Assembly: GCA_000320605.2 (NCBI GenBank) | Contig: KB445820.1 | Coordinates: 62,001 to 126,000 of the forward strand | Source of the DNA: Gelatoporia subvermispora B | Lineage: Eukaryota; Basidiomycota; Agaricomycetes; Polyporales; Gelatoporiaceae | Direction: 5' to 3' | DNA length: 64,000 bases | Shown: in pieces, positions 20,294-32,118 of the stretch | How the letters are laid out: each line of letters begins with the position of its first letter | How positions within the stretch are numbered: the stretch's first letter is position 1 | The notes under the pieces: model-generated | The model's database searches: none | Told to the model about the DNA's origin: nothing | The model's input: the letters and a program-made list of their open reading frames with translations, nothing else | Position numbers and translations under genes: made by a program

Positions 20294-21880
20294 TTATTGA
20301 ATATAAGCAAGCTCAGACGACTCGTGCATTCCATCATCTCCCTTTCCATCAACCTTCTTCACGGCAGCCTGCTGTTTGATGACAGAGAGTACCTGGTCAA
20401 TCTCTTGCGACAGTTGCTGCATCTCCCCTTCCGAGGGAACCTCGCTAACGCCTTCACTTCTCGTCGCATCATTCCATCCTTCCATTCTTCGCTGCGGCAT
20501 CACAAGTTGAGGCAACTCCAGCGTACCCTTGCGCTTGCCCTCGATGACATTATCGGCATCGGATAGCTCGGGAGACGTTTGCACGGCTTTGTCAACCTTC
20601 GTGATGCCTGACACGTCCAGAAGCGAGATAATCTCCTGAAGTGGCTTGTCCTTGCAGCGTCTGGGGCGAATAGCCTCCGAGTCGCTCGCCTGCACTGCTT
20701 GGTCCCCTTGCTGCATGTCTGGGTGCAATGACGTCATCGCCCTGTGGTAGCGGATGAACGGGGTGGGCGTCGTGGGCTCGGGGAGGGTCGCTAGCGAGGA
20801 AGACCTGGACGGGGGGATAACGATTCTGGTGCCCCCGCGTTTGTTGACGTACTTGGGCAGGACGAGCTGGCGCAGCTGTGGCCTCGGAGTGAGTGTTGCC
20901 AGTTGCCGTCGCGCCACGCGTTCAGGGAGTATCAGAGGGCGCAAAGCAGGCTTGGAGCGTTCTATATCAACGCCGTATTCGCTACTGGTTGACGGTGTTG
21001 CTGGGGCGAACAGGGAGTCGGGCGTGCTGGGAGACGGGTCGGCGGCCAGGGGGAATGGCTGGCGATGGTGTGCGGCTGACGTCGAGTCGATGCTTCCGTA
21101 TGGAGCATGGGCTGAATCGGGATCACGGATTCCTCGATGTGGCAATGGGGAGTCTCGTACAAGATCCTCTGTGGCTGGCCTGAACGGTGTGGCATACGAG
21201 TCGTAGACAGTGATGTCCCACAAACCTGCATCGGAGCGATCCCCGTCGCGGTTTTTGGCAGGCAGTCCGGTAGAGAGGTAGGAGTCTCCGTGACGTGCGA
21301 ATGGATCAGAGTCGGAGTATGAAGGACTCCTGCTATGTCTCGGGCTCCGCTTGCGCGGCGAGGGTGTCGAGTATGTGGACAGCGACGCAGATGATCCGGG
21401 CGATGCCAGAGATGCAAATGACGAGGTGGTCGAACGAAGCCGTAGGGATGAAAGGGACGGTAAACTGGCGATCTTCTTGAGTCCAAGGCCGGACCCCTTG
21501 TGCCGGGGCCCAGCGGTGAGCTTCAGGTTGAGAGGGCTCAACTTCCCAGTGTCATCATCCGAGCTCTCAATGTCAGGCTGCTCGCCTGGCAGAGAGGTGT
21601 AGTCAAGCAAAGGCGACGAGAGAGGTGATGGGGGCGATGAGAGTGAGGACGTCTCTGATGCGGGGCTTAAAGATGGGCAAGGTGAAGAGGGAGATCGCGA
21701 TGACGGGGTCAAACAGGCTTCATTCAAGTCCCGAAGCCGAGCGTCGTCCCGAGCTTGGTCGTGGTTCTGTGCCGGCGTTGCTGACTGAAACCTTCTGGAA
21801 ATATGAATATCTGGGATAAGCGGGCATCAGACGACGTACTGTTTGGTCTCCGCCTGTAGAGAGGGTATAAAGGTCGTCAT
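20294..21880 (-). CDS. Uncharacterised Ser/Pro-rich protein
   Basis: About 515 aa, not recognised. A short first exon from the ATG at 21880 (MTTFIPSLQAETK) is joined through a roughly 45-nt GT-AG intron to the long exon (QRFQSATPAQNHDQARDDAR...). Residues about 35-180 are a Ser/Pro low-complexity stretch with SP and SPR motifs suited to phosphorylation. A more conserved-looking core follows: LILPERVARRQLATLTPRPQ and LRQLVLPKYVNKRGGTRIV. The C-terminus has MQQLSQEIDQVLSVIKQQAA, which could form a short helix or coiled coil. There is no signal peptide or membrane segment. It is convergent with the hydrolase gene, whose stop is 170 bp away. A cytoplasmic or nuclear regulatory role is a guess only. 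Confidence 0.75.
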
Positions 21881-23521
21881 GAGGTCGTCAGAGTGCTTGA
21901 ATATCTCTGTTGACGCAGGCGTCGTGACAGATCGGTGAGCTGTATGGTGACCTTTGCTGAACGACGAGCTCACCATAAGTACAGGTCATGAATTCAGAAG
22001 TCATGGTTCGTATAGTCGCATCGGCATCGATGAGGTCGAGTGGGCAGTCGACGTCCAGCAAAGGCGGAAAGCTGGAGAACTTAGCCAGTCGCGCAAGCCT
22101 GTTCTCTGCGAAGTTGACTACAGCGGAGAACAGGCTGCCGATGACCAGCATGGCGCAGGCTAGGATGGCGGACGTCGTGGCAATATTGACCAGCGGGCAC
22201 GATTGCACAATTGTCGATGAGAAAATCAGCCTCAGGGTGAGCATAAGTACCTGGGGCTGACATCCCAACGTGCATGTATTATGCGGAACATTTGGAATAA
22301 AGATAGATCCGGCATTGGCTCGTGTGACGCGCCCGCACTGGAGCCAGTACGGATTTGCGAATGTTTCTATTCGGCTGGTTGTCTTCCCCCCAAGAAATAA
22401 CTGTTTTGGGGATGACGGTCTCAATGGCTGTTATAATCATGACCGAGACCGAATTCAGTTCCGAGCACATATGAGAGAAAATCTGTTTGTGAATCATTAC
22501 ATTCCCAAGCGTATGATTTGAACGACAGAGCCGACTGGATTTGAGACTGATGCGGTTGCCTCATCTCAAGCTCAAACTTCGGTGGATCCCCGAATAAACG
22601 CAGCAGCAGTCACTGACTGGCCGAATAAGTGCATTGGATCGACACGACGCGCCACAAGTGATATATCCATTAGCACAAGAGACAAGCCATCAAGTCGCGG
22701 TACACAAGGTTGAATGTTAAACAGCAAGATACTCGTGGGCAAGAGAGAGTGCGTGGCCACCGGAGCCGCTGTACTTGAGCGCAGGATGCGTTCAAACTCC
22801 GCGGCTCACGAGGGCTGCCGGGGTTAGAGCGGCGATACACGTGAGAGATGGCTAGCCAACGTAGACATTGAAGACATCCAGATGAGAAAGTAGACGATAC
22901 TAGTTCCCGGGCCATTAGTATGAGCATCAATTCTCTGAGAGAAACCACTGAACAACTGTATCTCAGAACTTAGTAAAGTCTCAGCCGAAGATGCCGCAGG
23001 GGCTTTTTATGCCGCTTTGAAAATGCCGTCATTCAACGCACCTCGGCAGTAGGTAAGGATGCCGTGCAGGAGGACCGAGAGCAGAAAAGGTCATCGGCAG
23101 ATGGTCAACCGTCTGTAATTCATGAACGTGGTATACAGTCCACATGACATTCATAATTGAAAAGGAGAAGACTTCCTGGCCGGTCGTCAGGAATAGATCC
23201 ATGCCAAGAGAACAACGAATGTGCATCGACTGGCAGGCCAAGACCCGCCCACTCCATTGCACAGCCTCAGACCTCTCGCCCTGATTCCAGATGGGACACA
23301 CCCACTAGATCTTGTAAGGTGGTCGGGACGGCAGAAGATCCGCGGAAGATCTCTTTCCCTCCGGACATGTCAGAAGCTGGCCAAAGGAGACGCTGTCTAT
23401 GAGCCAAGAGATCTTGAGCCGTCGGCCATCCAGGTGTCCCTCGGCAACGGTGTATGTCCCTTTGTTATCATTGCTTCGCCCCGGCCGGGTCTCCGGTGCT
23501 TTGGAGTCCTTAGATTCGAGG
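21881..23521. other. Intergenic
   Basis: A minus-strand open frame at 21888-22424 holds a single hydrophobic stretch (TTSAILACAMLVIGSLFS), but has no family match and no supporting splice pattern. Small open frames at 23029-23571 on both strands are likewise unsupported. Confidence 0.3.
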
Positions 23522-24619
23522 TTAATCAGCAAGGAGGTATTCCCGTGCAGCCCAGAACTCGTCCCCGATGATGTCGCAATGCACGAGGACGACCGTGGTT
23601 TTGACCCTTGGCTTCTTTTCTGGCTTCAAGGCAGGTACTAACGTGCTCTGCACCTCGACGGCGCTTACATCAGGCAGTACCATACCTGGATCTGCATGAG
23701 CCTCTGTCTCCGAAGGTATCTAGACGAAAATGAGAAAAGAATGATGATGGAGTGCACAGTTATACGGACGGGCTCTCGGACAAGGATGCTGCCCTTTCTG
23801 AAACGGGCGGGGAGGAGGTTGTAGTTTATGCTAAAGCGGGAAAAGAGCATTTCGTGTTTGTCTTTGGACACGGTGCCCTGGAGAATGGCTTAAGATAGAC
23901 AAGAGGTCGTATGCGCATAGTGACTTACTTTGAGTGTCTCGTGTGCTTGTGTCGTGGTCTCGCCGCCCTGCAGCACAAGGGCCCAGAATATTGTGTTGTA
24001 CAGGTTATTGATATGTGCTGCAGGTATATTGGTATCGTTAAGAGGCCATCAGCTGAAGCGGCTGGCTCACTATCTGCTTGCCTCCATGCGAAGTAGTCTC
24101 GTACTTCCTTAGCAGAAGGATACAAGACTAGTCGGGCATCGAATGATGGAGGATACTTGAGTCGCGTGTTCGGTAGATATTGCTGCCAGTGATAGACATA
24201 AGACGAGGTAAAGAGTGATGCTACTGTAGTGAGGATCTTCGCTTGGCGCCGGTTATAAACATTAGAGGATCTGCGGAACAGAAAACTAGAGAGGGTATGA
24301 GCAACATTCGATGAAATATGATGTCCAACGAACCTGTACTCGTCCGATTCTCCAAATGCCAGGACGATATCTTTGAATTCATTCATGACATCTCGAGCTG
24401 CATGATCCATGAGTTGCAGAGCGCGCTCGTCATTGGGTTTGACAAAGTCGTGCTCGGCAGACAATCTGCGCACTTGGTATTATATTCGTTTCCGCTGACC
24501 TGGACGTAAACTGACCGATGGAACGCGTGGCCATCAAGACGCAAGACCATGAATGTGCCCGGCAATAGCGGGTCGGGCAGTTCAAAGTTTCTGACATACG
24601 CAAACTTTGAACCAGCCAT
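23522..24619 (-). CDS. THG1: tRNA(His) guanylyltransferase
   Basis: Adds the essential G at position -1 of tRNA-His, in nucleus or cytosol. The ATG at 24619 opens MAGSKFAYVRNFELPDPLLP. FMVLRLDGHAFHR holds the first catalytic Asp, SAEHDFVKPNDERALQLMD follows, and VLAFGESDEYSFLFRRSSNV holds the metal-binding SDE. Next come DARLVLYPSAKEVRDYFAWR, THINNLYNTIFWALVLQGGE, GTVSKDKHEMLFSRFSINYN and the conserved end VHCDIIGDEFWAAREYLLAD with the stop at 23524-23522. About seven exons with short GT-AG introns restore the frame across every junction, so the gene is complete. The 3' exon reads through 23700-23522 with no intron (PDVSAVEVQSTLVPALKPE). Confidence 0.93.
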
Positions 24620-25049
24620 CTTTGCAGTTGATATAATCACAGTTGAAAGGCAAGGAGACAGAGAATAGTGAACTCCAGCGCTTACTATTTGTGGTAGGCG
24701 CAAACTGTCTAATTCAGCTAGTCGTCGACGGAGGAATTACTCCTCAAATTCATGCGCCACACTCATGTAAAAACGCTCTCAGTTGTACGTGATTCTGCAT
24801 CTGAAGTGCTACTGATGCCGACAAAGACAAGAAACGGTCGTGTACGCTAGAAAACGGCTGGAAGAGGACGGATTTGGGCAAGCGTGACTCGACGCCACTG
24901 GCCCACGTTGCGAGCATGCCGCCGGATCCTGGTATATCAGGCGCCCCGAGTCAATCCGACAACTTCAGCTCAGACCGCCATCACTCCTGGCTAGCTTCAA
25001 GGCACCCAACGCTGACTCCGGGCTCGACGACGAGAACTATAGACTTAAC
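24620..25049. other. Divergent promoter region
   Basis: 430 bp between the divergent THG1 gene and the acidic protein gene. No distinct element is recognised. Confidence 0.4.
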
Positions 25050-25810
25050 ATGAGCACTCAAGCGTATCCTGAATTCTTCCGTCGTCGGACGCTCGGGCGC
25101 GCAGCGTCGCCGCCGACATGGGCGTGCTACGAGCAGATCCCCTATGACGACGAAGGCAGCGAGAGTGCTTCGGACGACTCCTGCTCTGAGGATGAAGAGG
25201 ACTATGGCCACGCGCGCTCGAGCGACGCCGAGGGTGACCGCCCCGCCGAGAGCGTCAAGCATGCGCCACGCGAGAACGCCGACGGCGACATGGACCTTGA
25301 CGAGGCCGATGAAGCCATGTCCACCCAAGCCATCGCTGACCTCAAGAAAGATGTTAAGGGCAAGCAGCGGGCAACTGAGCCTGAACCTGAGAGCCCCAGC
25401 CCCAGGAAGCAGCCCCACAGAAGGCGCCGGCAACCTGTCTTTGCCCTTAGGCCTATTCTGACTATCCACAAGAGTCAAGGGTTTGTCTGGAACCAGGTAA
25501 GCATCGTCTATGTGTTCAGATGATAGTCCCGAATGTTGAACGGGAATCGCGGACAGGATCTGTTTGTCCCACCTTATATCAAAGACCGATGTTTGTATCT
25601 TTTTCTACAACACTTTCATTTCTCTGAGCTGGCACTGATGCCGTTTATGTGATGATTGACAACGTAGATGTCGCATCGACGTCCCCGCCGAATGCTGCAG
25701 GCTTCGTCTGTTCCTCCGTCTCATCTACGAACTCGTCCCTGATGGACTATGAGGTCGAAGTGGTCGAGATTCGGGTCAAGGAGGGCGAGCTGAATGATAT
25801 CATCCCATGA
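25050..25810 (+). CDS. Uncharacterised acidic protein
   Basis: Three exons: 25050-25496, from 25557, and from about 25668 to the stop at 25808-25810. About 210 aa. The N-terminal half is acidic (YDDEGSESASDDSCSEDEED, DGDMDLDEADEA), then a basic patch (PRKQPHRRRRQP) that could act as a nuclear signal. The core FALRPILTIHKSQGFVWNQ joins through an intron to DLFVPPYIKDR and then YVASTSPPNAAGFVC. The C-terminus YEVEVVEIRVKEGELNDIIP is acidic. Frame continuity over two clean introns argues for a real gene. I do not recognise a named domain. The head-to-head arrangement with THG1 may mean a shared promoter. Confidence 0.65.
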
Positions 25811-26625
25811 GGGGGTCTCGTAGTTTGTATAATATTTGCGTGATTGCTACCTGTGCATTGTCTTTGCCGTTATAACTAGACTTCGCTTTTCTCTTCGGAC
25901 CTTGGTTATCCTATACCGTTGTTTGTACCCCACTATTTGCGTTACGAATCCCACCTCACGATACATAACGATGCCACTCCACGTTCTCCGTTCGAGTAGG
26001 AACACCGGTCAGGGAATTTACGTATAAAGTCGTGCGGACGGTGCGACCAGTTGCCAAGCAGACGTCGCCCGTGATTCTTGCCAGCTCGTAATATAAATGG
26101 GAGCGGCACTCCCACTCATTCACCACGTCTGGACAGCACTGGACAAACGACGCATGGATACATGGATTCAGCCCCGAACAGTGGCTTGATAAACGGAACC
26201 TGAAGGCGCCGGGTAGGTCTACCAAACGACGGGGGTGGGCAACCATGCAGCGCGGGTACAGAATGTGACATTGCATTGGTGTAATAATACAATTCTTCAG
26301 GAGAGAGCGACACGTAGAGCAGAGCAGTATTGCGCCAAGACCAAGAGCGAAGCGCGGAATGACACAGAGATCCGACATAGAGGATAGCGCCAAGACAACG
26401 AGATAGAGTGAAGGAATCAACCACCGGGCGCTGAGATTCAGAGCGCTGCAGGGGTTGTGGACGGTGCCAATGACCGCTCGGACGAGGAGCGAGTGTGAGG
26501 GATATAGTGGTCGCTTGAGTGCGGTGACCAAGGTTCAGCTTTGCGTCTGAGTGACGCAGCGGGAGAAAGTGAGGACGGGCGGCCGTGGGTATGGGGAGCG
26601 CGAAGATCGTTCAAACAGAACGACC
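25811..26625. other. Intergenic
   Basis: A 191-codon minus-strand open frame (25956-26531) lacks an ATG near its start and shows no family resemblance. It overlaps the likely 3' region of the UBP8 gene. No gene is called. Confidence 0.35.
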
Positions 26626-28969
26626 TTAGACGGTGGCCAGGAGTGCATCCTCTACTTCCCGCATGCGTGCGGCTTCCTTCTCCCGCTCTCGCTCTTTTTC
26701 CTTGATTGCTTCCGCCTCCCTGGCTATTTTGTACGACGGCGTCGTGTTGGGCTTATACTCGAGGCGTCTCTTGACATAGAAACACATATACGCCTGTGAA
26801 TTCAGGCACTCGCCGAGCGAGGTGTGCGTGACTCTAGGGAGAAAGTGAACGATCAACGCCGGATCCTCGGCAAGGCAAATGACTTCTCACTTATCGTCGT
26901 CGTATCGGTACCACTGCCACGATGTGAGAAGATAACGACTGATTGGGGTGAGCCCGTGGACGTACCTCGTCATGCGAGCGCGCAAAACAGGTATAATGTC
27001 CGTTATCCATTTGGCCTTCGTGGCAGACGACACAAAACAGGTCGTATTCATAGTTAGTTTCGGGCCCGAGATGTCTATTCATTCACAGACTAGCTGTGAA
27101 TAACGCGCAGCAGCAAATGGAAGTTAGCACGCTACTCACGAAAAGGAAGCGGCATCCGTGCTTCCGTGCTCGTCGCTCTGCCGTTCCTTGCTTTTCATAA
27201 AGAGGGTTGTGAATGGTGCCATATTTATGGTAGCGGGAAAGCGAACGGGTGCCTCGATCTTGTGAGCCGCGGACTTGTCTCCGGATTTGTGTTCGAATCG
27301 CTGATGGGGATTGAATTAGCTATTTTTAGCACTCGAGCGGCTGATCCACCTTGAATTGAAAGCTCAGCACGGGAGGCAGCTTGAGGATACTTAGCCGCTT
27401 GCTTGCTTCCTGGGTCATAATAATAGCGTCGAATAGAATCACCACCAATACAAATGTCACCCACATGTGAAGCTTTGCCACATTTATCGCAACTGTACTG
27501 GTTAGGACCCAATTTCTCTGGCTGTGTGTACCTAATAATACGACAGGATTGCATCATTGACGAAGAGACGAGGTGAAAAGGCTCACCTTCTGAGGCAAGA
27601 AAGTAGGGTCATCTCTGTGCCGACAGCGCTGCCACCCTTATCTTTTAATTCTAGACTAATGTCAAGCATTGGATCCGTCGCAGTCGTCACATTGCCACAG
27701 CGCTCGCATTTGACTTGACTTTGTAACATTCCTGCAAATGTCGAGTGGATGATGCAGATGCATTGGAATGCCGTCGATCCCCGGGAGGTGGAGTGAATCT
27801 GGTTCAGCGTTGATATAAAGAATTCGTGTGCATCTTGTTGCGAATACCCTGACAGCTCCGTCGATCGCCAGGTTGTGGCGAGAAAGCTCGCAGGACCGTA
27901 TGGGCCGGGGTTCCGCGAATAGACCTATGTTGATAGATCAAATCAAGGTTATGACATTTGACAGAAACAGCCTATTACCTCTGAGAACACGATGTCTAAT
28001 TCGCAGCATGTGCAATCAGCCGCCTTGCAGAGCTTGTGGTTATGTTTATCGCTTAGGAAGTAGTTCCTGAGAAGGGGGTTTGCCAAAAACGACTGCAAGA
28101 TCACGTTCATGAAACAAGTTTGGCCGAGATTCAATAGCCCACGTCTCGCTGTTCGTAGCCATTAATACCAGCATAGGTCTATCGTCCAAACTTAAGTGGC
28201 AGCTGACCTTGACAAGGAACAGGCGATGCTGCTTCTAGTGCGACAACTTCTTTTTCTGCAGCCGTCCATGTCCTGAAGGGTTCGCGGCTCCCCGTCCGTG
28301 CCTCTGTGATGTATGAGAACTTGTCAATTTAGCGAGAAAGTAAGTACCTTGGAAGAAAGTGCTCCGTTCCTCCGCAGCAACAAATGCAGCTATGTTTGTA
28401 CGATGTGCATTGCTGTCATAGACGAAGTCTCCGCAGTCACGGCAGTACACGTTGCCGCTGCTGACATCAAGGCCTGTATAGGGAACTTTGTCAGTAACAT
28501 TCCGTTACAACCCAGATTCGGAGGTGCACGCCACTCGGCATTACAGCCGTGACACCGTGCATCCGTATGGACGTTGAGAGCCATTGAGTGGTAGCGGAAA
28601 GCTCACGAACAGAGTACGTGGCCACTTTCATCGAGATGATCCTTGATATGTTCATCGTGCCAACACGCCAGGTATGAGCAGCGAATACAGACAAAAGGCT
28701 TCAGCATAGTTGTAGAACATGTCCTGCATGCTGGAAAGGAAATCTAAGTAGGTGTTGCGGATGGACATCAATACATCTGTGTGAAACGAGTTTCCCCGGG
28801 CCCTTACTTTGCGTCGCTTTGCGGAATTTGCAGCTATTTGTGAGCGCTGCACTCTCCAAGTAGCCACCTTCCTGTACGTATCCAGTAGTATTGTCTTGGT
28901 ATTCTCATCCGAAAATATGACGGCAAGATGTGGGCAGCTAGTGAGATCTGTCTCGAATTCGCTTGCCAT
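26626..28969 (-). CDS. UBP8: Ubiquitin-specific protease of the SAGA complex (Ubp8/USP22 type)
   Basis: Removes ubiquitin from histone H2B as part of the SAGA deubiquitinating module. The ATG at 28969 gives MASEFETDLTSCPHLAVIF. The N-terminal ZnF-UBP finger shows FPACRTCSTTMLKPFVCIRC and CWHDEHIKDHLDESGH. The catalytic domain begins MNLGQTCFMNVILQSFLANP with the active Cys. CTCCELDIVFSEVYS and QQDAHEFF-like sequence follow, with zinc CxxC pairs (CERCGN, YSCDKCGKASHV) inside. VVCHEGQMDNGHYTCFARSH holds the catalytic His. The C-terminus is a charged Glu/Lys/Arg tail (EKEREREKEAARMREVED). Around ten short introns. ORF pieces and splice sites agree with the family order, so the gene is complete. 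Confidence 0.9.
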
Positions 28970-29541
28970 GGTTCATGGGACCAGACGAAGGCTGGCAGTT
29001 CCGGCTAGGTGACCGCTGCGGCAGGAGCTGAGCACTCTCCAAGCTGTCCCATCGCAAGGATAATGCGCTCTTGGCCACGGCTCACCTTGCGAGTCAATTG
29101 ACGGTGTCTGGTTGCAATCGGAGCGGCCGAGTGGAACGCATACAAGCATGTCGAACTGACGAAGCGCCGGAGTACCTAGCCTGGGTCATCACGTGTACGG
29201 GCGTTCACTGCGCGAAGGCACTCACGTGTGCGGGCACAGACTGCAGACTGCACAGCTCATTGCGGTGCTACATACTACGCACAGGCAACAACGCCCGTCG
29301 AAGATTCCCAGATGACCTAGGAAGACCGTGTTATGCTACTTAAGTGTTATTACTCAGCTCTCCGGAACATTTTCTCTTGAATCCTGTTGCATCGGGGACT
29401 ACTCTCTGAGCAGTTTTGATTCAAGAATCCGTAACCCGAGATCGCACTCACACAACGCCGCCATCTCGTCTTACAGACGGTCATACTACCCAGAACACTC
29501 GCCATATAGGCTCAAGCGAGCCAACGATTCGAACCCGGCGC
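28970..29541. other. Divergent promoter region
   Basis: Between UBP8 and the HIT gene. Open stretches on the plus strand (29071-29343) show no homology that I can recognise. Confidence 0.35.
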
Positions 29542-30307
29542 ATGAGCTCCGATACTGTGGTGCAGAAGACTGCCATAGAACATCTGTCACTAGTACCGTC
29601 ACGAGGCCATACTTGTTCATTCTGCTTGGTCACGCCAGAGAACGGATTCAACACAGTATGGGAGGTCAGTAATCCTGAACCTTGCGCAGACACACCTGGA
29701 CAAAGATGACAACACAGGAAGCTGAATTTGTCGCCTTCGAGGACCGTAACCCCGCCGCGGTTCATCATGTCCTAGTAATTCCGAGACGTCACATAGGTAC
29801 GACCGACCCTTATCCAACAACCCTTCTCGCTGTGTACTGACTTTTATACCACTTTGATCCGCATGTACTCGAAAACATCAGTCAGCGTAAGAACACTCTG
29901 CCGTTCCGACGTACACATGCGTACGTATCGTCTAGAGGTTATAGAGGTGGAAACGCCTTAGCGGCTCATTTTATCACGCAGTCAGGAGGATGGAAGAGAT
30001 AGGTCACTTGATTCTAGACCAACGAGATGTCCGTGCCCATCGACGTCGGTATGCAAAATGTGCTTACTTCCACATCCTATGCCTGATGGCGTGCAGCATG
30101 GGTTTTCATATTCCTCCGTTTAATTCCGTGGATCATCTTCACCTCCACGTGCAGGCTTTGCCATACAAGTCCGTCATGCGTGGGATGAAATACTTCGTCG
30201 CTCCGGGCTGTTACGGCAAGGAGAAAGGTTTCGGTTGGTTCGCTGAAATTGGACAGACTATCCGAATTTTAGAGAACGGCGGCCACGTCGGCGTATTGTC
30301 TTGTTGA
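29542..30307 (+). CDS. HIT-family nucleotide hydrolase (HINT3-like)
   Basis: Small HIT-fold nucleotidyl hydrolase/transferase. The ATG at 29542 gives MSSDTVVQKTAIEHLSLVPS and CSFCLVTPENGF (a Cys pair typical of HINT3-type proteins). After an intron comes FVAFEDRNPAAVHHVLVIPR, then VSVRTLCRSDVHMLRRMEEI. The last exon carries GFHIPPFNSVDHLHLHVQAL with the HxHxH motif, then EKGFGWFAEIGQTIRILENG and the stop at 30305-30307. About 160 aa. The exon 3 to 4 junction uses the acceptor TCACGCAG|TCAGG. The frame is intact. The physiological substrate is unknown. Confidence 0.85.
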
Positions 30308-32118
30308 TACATATACCTTTATCATCGTTTCTATGTCACTTTTCCTATACCCCATCTACGCCACACGCCTTCATTGCAACAGAAGGACCCGTGTTTCAGT
30401 GGAACACTGGTCATACTGTCGCGAAGGTGAGTTATCCTGATGATCGCTAGAAGGTACCATATTTCCTGATTTGTTATGTGTCATGTTGTCTCGCACAGAA
30501 TGGTTTCGATTCGACGTGTGTCGCACAGCAACACCTTGGATATCTGCAATCGATACTTCCGCGTTTCTCGGCGTGTACACAAGGAGGCGGCTGTCACCAA
30601 AGCTGACCGTACAGACACATGACGGCGATCCCTGAATATTACATGTGGAGAAATGATGTTGGCGCCATTTGCGGATCTATCGTTTGCTTTTGCGCGTCAC
30701 ATTTCCCCATCAGATGTTTACCGCGCCACTTAATACACTTCATCATATCCAACCGTTACGGAAGGAACTTGTTATTCCGTCGTTCCGCCGCCATGTAAAG
30801 CTGTGTCTCCGTTGGCTCCCACATAGCTTTGGAAGACCGTGAACATTCTGATCGCAGGGCGACATCACCCGACCCGCTGTACACGTCTTCTGTGGTTCCT
30901 ACGCCACTGGCAGCTCACGGAGGTGAGCGATCCTCATGAGTTCTCAGCCTCTTCCTTGATGTATAGGGCTATCCGGTTGCGACAGCTACCGTTACCGTGA
31001 GAAGCGGACACAGCGGTCAACTCTTGAAGGCTAAGCGGGCCCGGCTCCCGCCCCGCTTCCTTTAGCATGTCATTTGCTACTCACAGTCGCGTTTTTCGAG
31101 GGTACTCCGTCACGACAACCGGTATACCATTCACTCACTGAACCTGTTCCCGACGGATCAGACGCGTGGGATCTGCCGGCAGCCCGGGTCGAGGATAAAT
31201 CGAGCAAGTCTGATCTTCTTCTACGGTTAAGTTCATTCACGGCCGACCGTGGCTCGGGGAACGCAGATGACCCCAGATGCTCGGTACCATTGCCAACGTT
31301 GTCTTCCGGCGTTGCTTCGGAACTCGGTGCATGACATTGCGTGTGGGAGCAGGATGCTCCAGGAGCTCCGGGCGGCCGCGTTCTTTCTAGACGCCCGTGT
31401 ATGTTCAACCTGCCTGAGCACGCCACAGGGAAAATCAGTCACTTTTTTGCTTTTGTGCGGCCGGATACTGTGGTGCCGAAGCGTTCATCTGATACTTCTC
31501 AGCACACGCGGTGCAAGTAGTTACCCTTGCATAATGATCTTGATCCAAGCCTGACCCGATTGCTAACATCGTAAGTGATATCCCTACTTTCGGGAAGGTA
31601 TTTTTGACGTTACGGTCACACAGGCCATGAAGTCTGAACGATCTGGGTAGAAGGGTGCCCTGGGTTAGCTCATCTGTGCAAGAGTTTGATACCCAAGTGA
31701 GTATCCGTGTCATATTCCGAGGGAAAAGTCGGCGAACCGAATCATCAGGTGTTAGGATAGTTCCGAGATGATTCAACCAGGTGCTATCATCTTACATAGA
31801 GCCGAAGTAAAACCAAAACAATGTCAGCCTATTGCGCGTCTGGCATTATCATCCGAGAAGGAAGGAAACGTCTGCTTGCCGATCATGATACCGTGTGTAC
31901 GGCCCTGGGCACGCCAGAACGTGAACAGAGATGCTAACATTACGACCGACAATTTGACCGGAAACCATCAGTTCACGGCAGCCACACGAATGAGCCACGC
32001 TGAAGCTCAGGGTGCTATAATTTTGTTACAGTTTTCTTCCACGCGCCGGCCGTGTCACCTCAGCAAAAACTATATAAGGTGCCTGCACTGGGGGTATTGA
32101 GACAGCCCACTTGTCACG
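30308..32118. other. Intergenic with possible decayed exons (plus)
   Basis: Exon-like pieces bounded by splice consensus occur near 30382-30426 (GPVFQWNTGHTVAK), 30499-30580 (NGFDSTCVAQQHLGYLQ), 30858-30920 (DITRPAVHVFCGSYATGSS) and 31074-31334 (ends in a Ser-rich tail). They do not join in a single frame with a clear start, and the family is not recognised. Confidence 0.25.
32071..32078 (+). promoter_or_regulatory. TATA box of oxalate decarboxylase 2
   Basis: A TATATAAG element 40 nt before the ATG, the best TATA match near a gene start in this window. Confidence 0.6.

Noticed and set aside
21888..22424. 178-codon minus-strand open frame with one hydrophobic stretch
   Set aside because: No start context, no splice continuation and no recognised family; it lies in the promoter side of the Ser-rich gene.
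25956..26531. 191-codon open frame on the minus strand
   Set aside because: Its first codon is TTG rather than ATG, there is no family resemblance, and it overlaps spacer and 3' flank. Likely a chance open frame.
29119..29175. Leu/Ser-tRNA-like GAGCGGCCGAGTGG on the plus strand
   Set aside because: No T arm or 3' acceptor strand follows within tRNA length.
29515..29550. tRNA-like T-loop (GGTTCGAATC) on the minus strand
   Set aside because: No matching acceptor stem, T-stem or D arm at the required distances, and it overlaps the start of the HIT gene.
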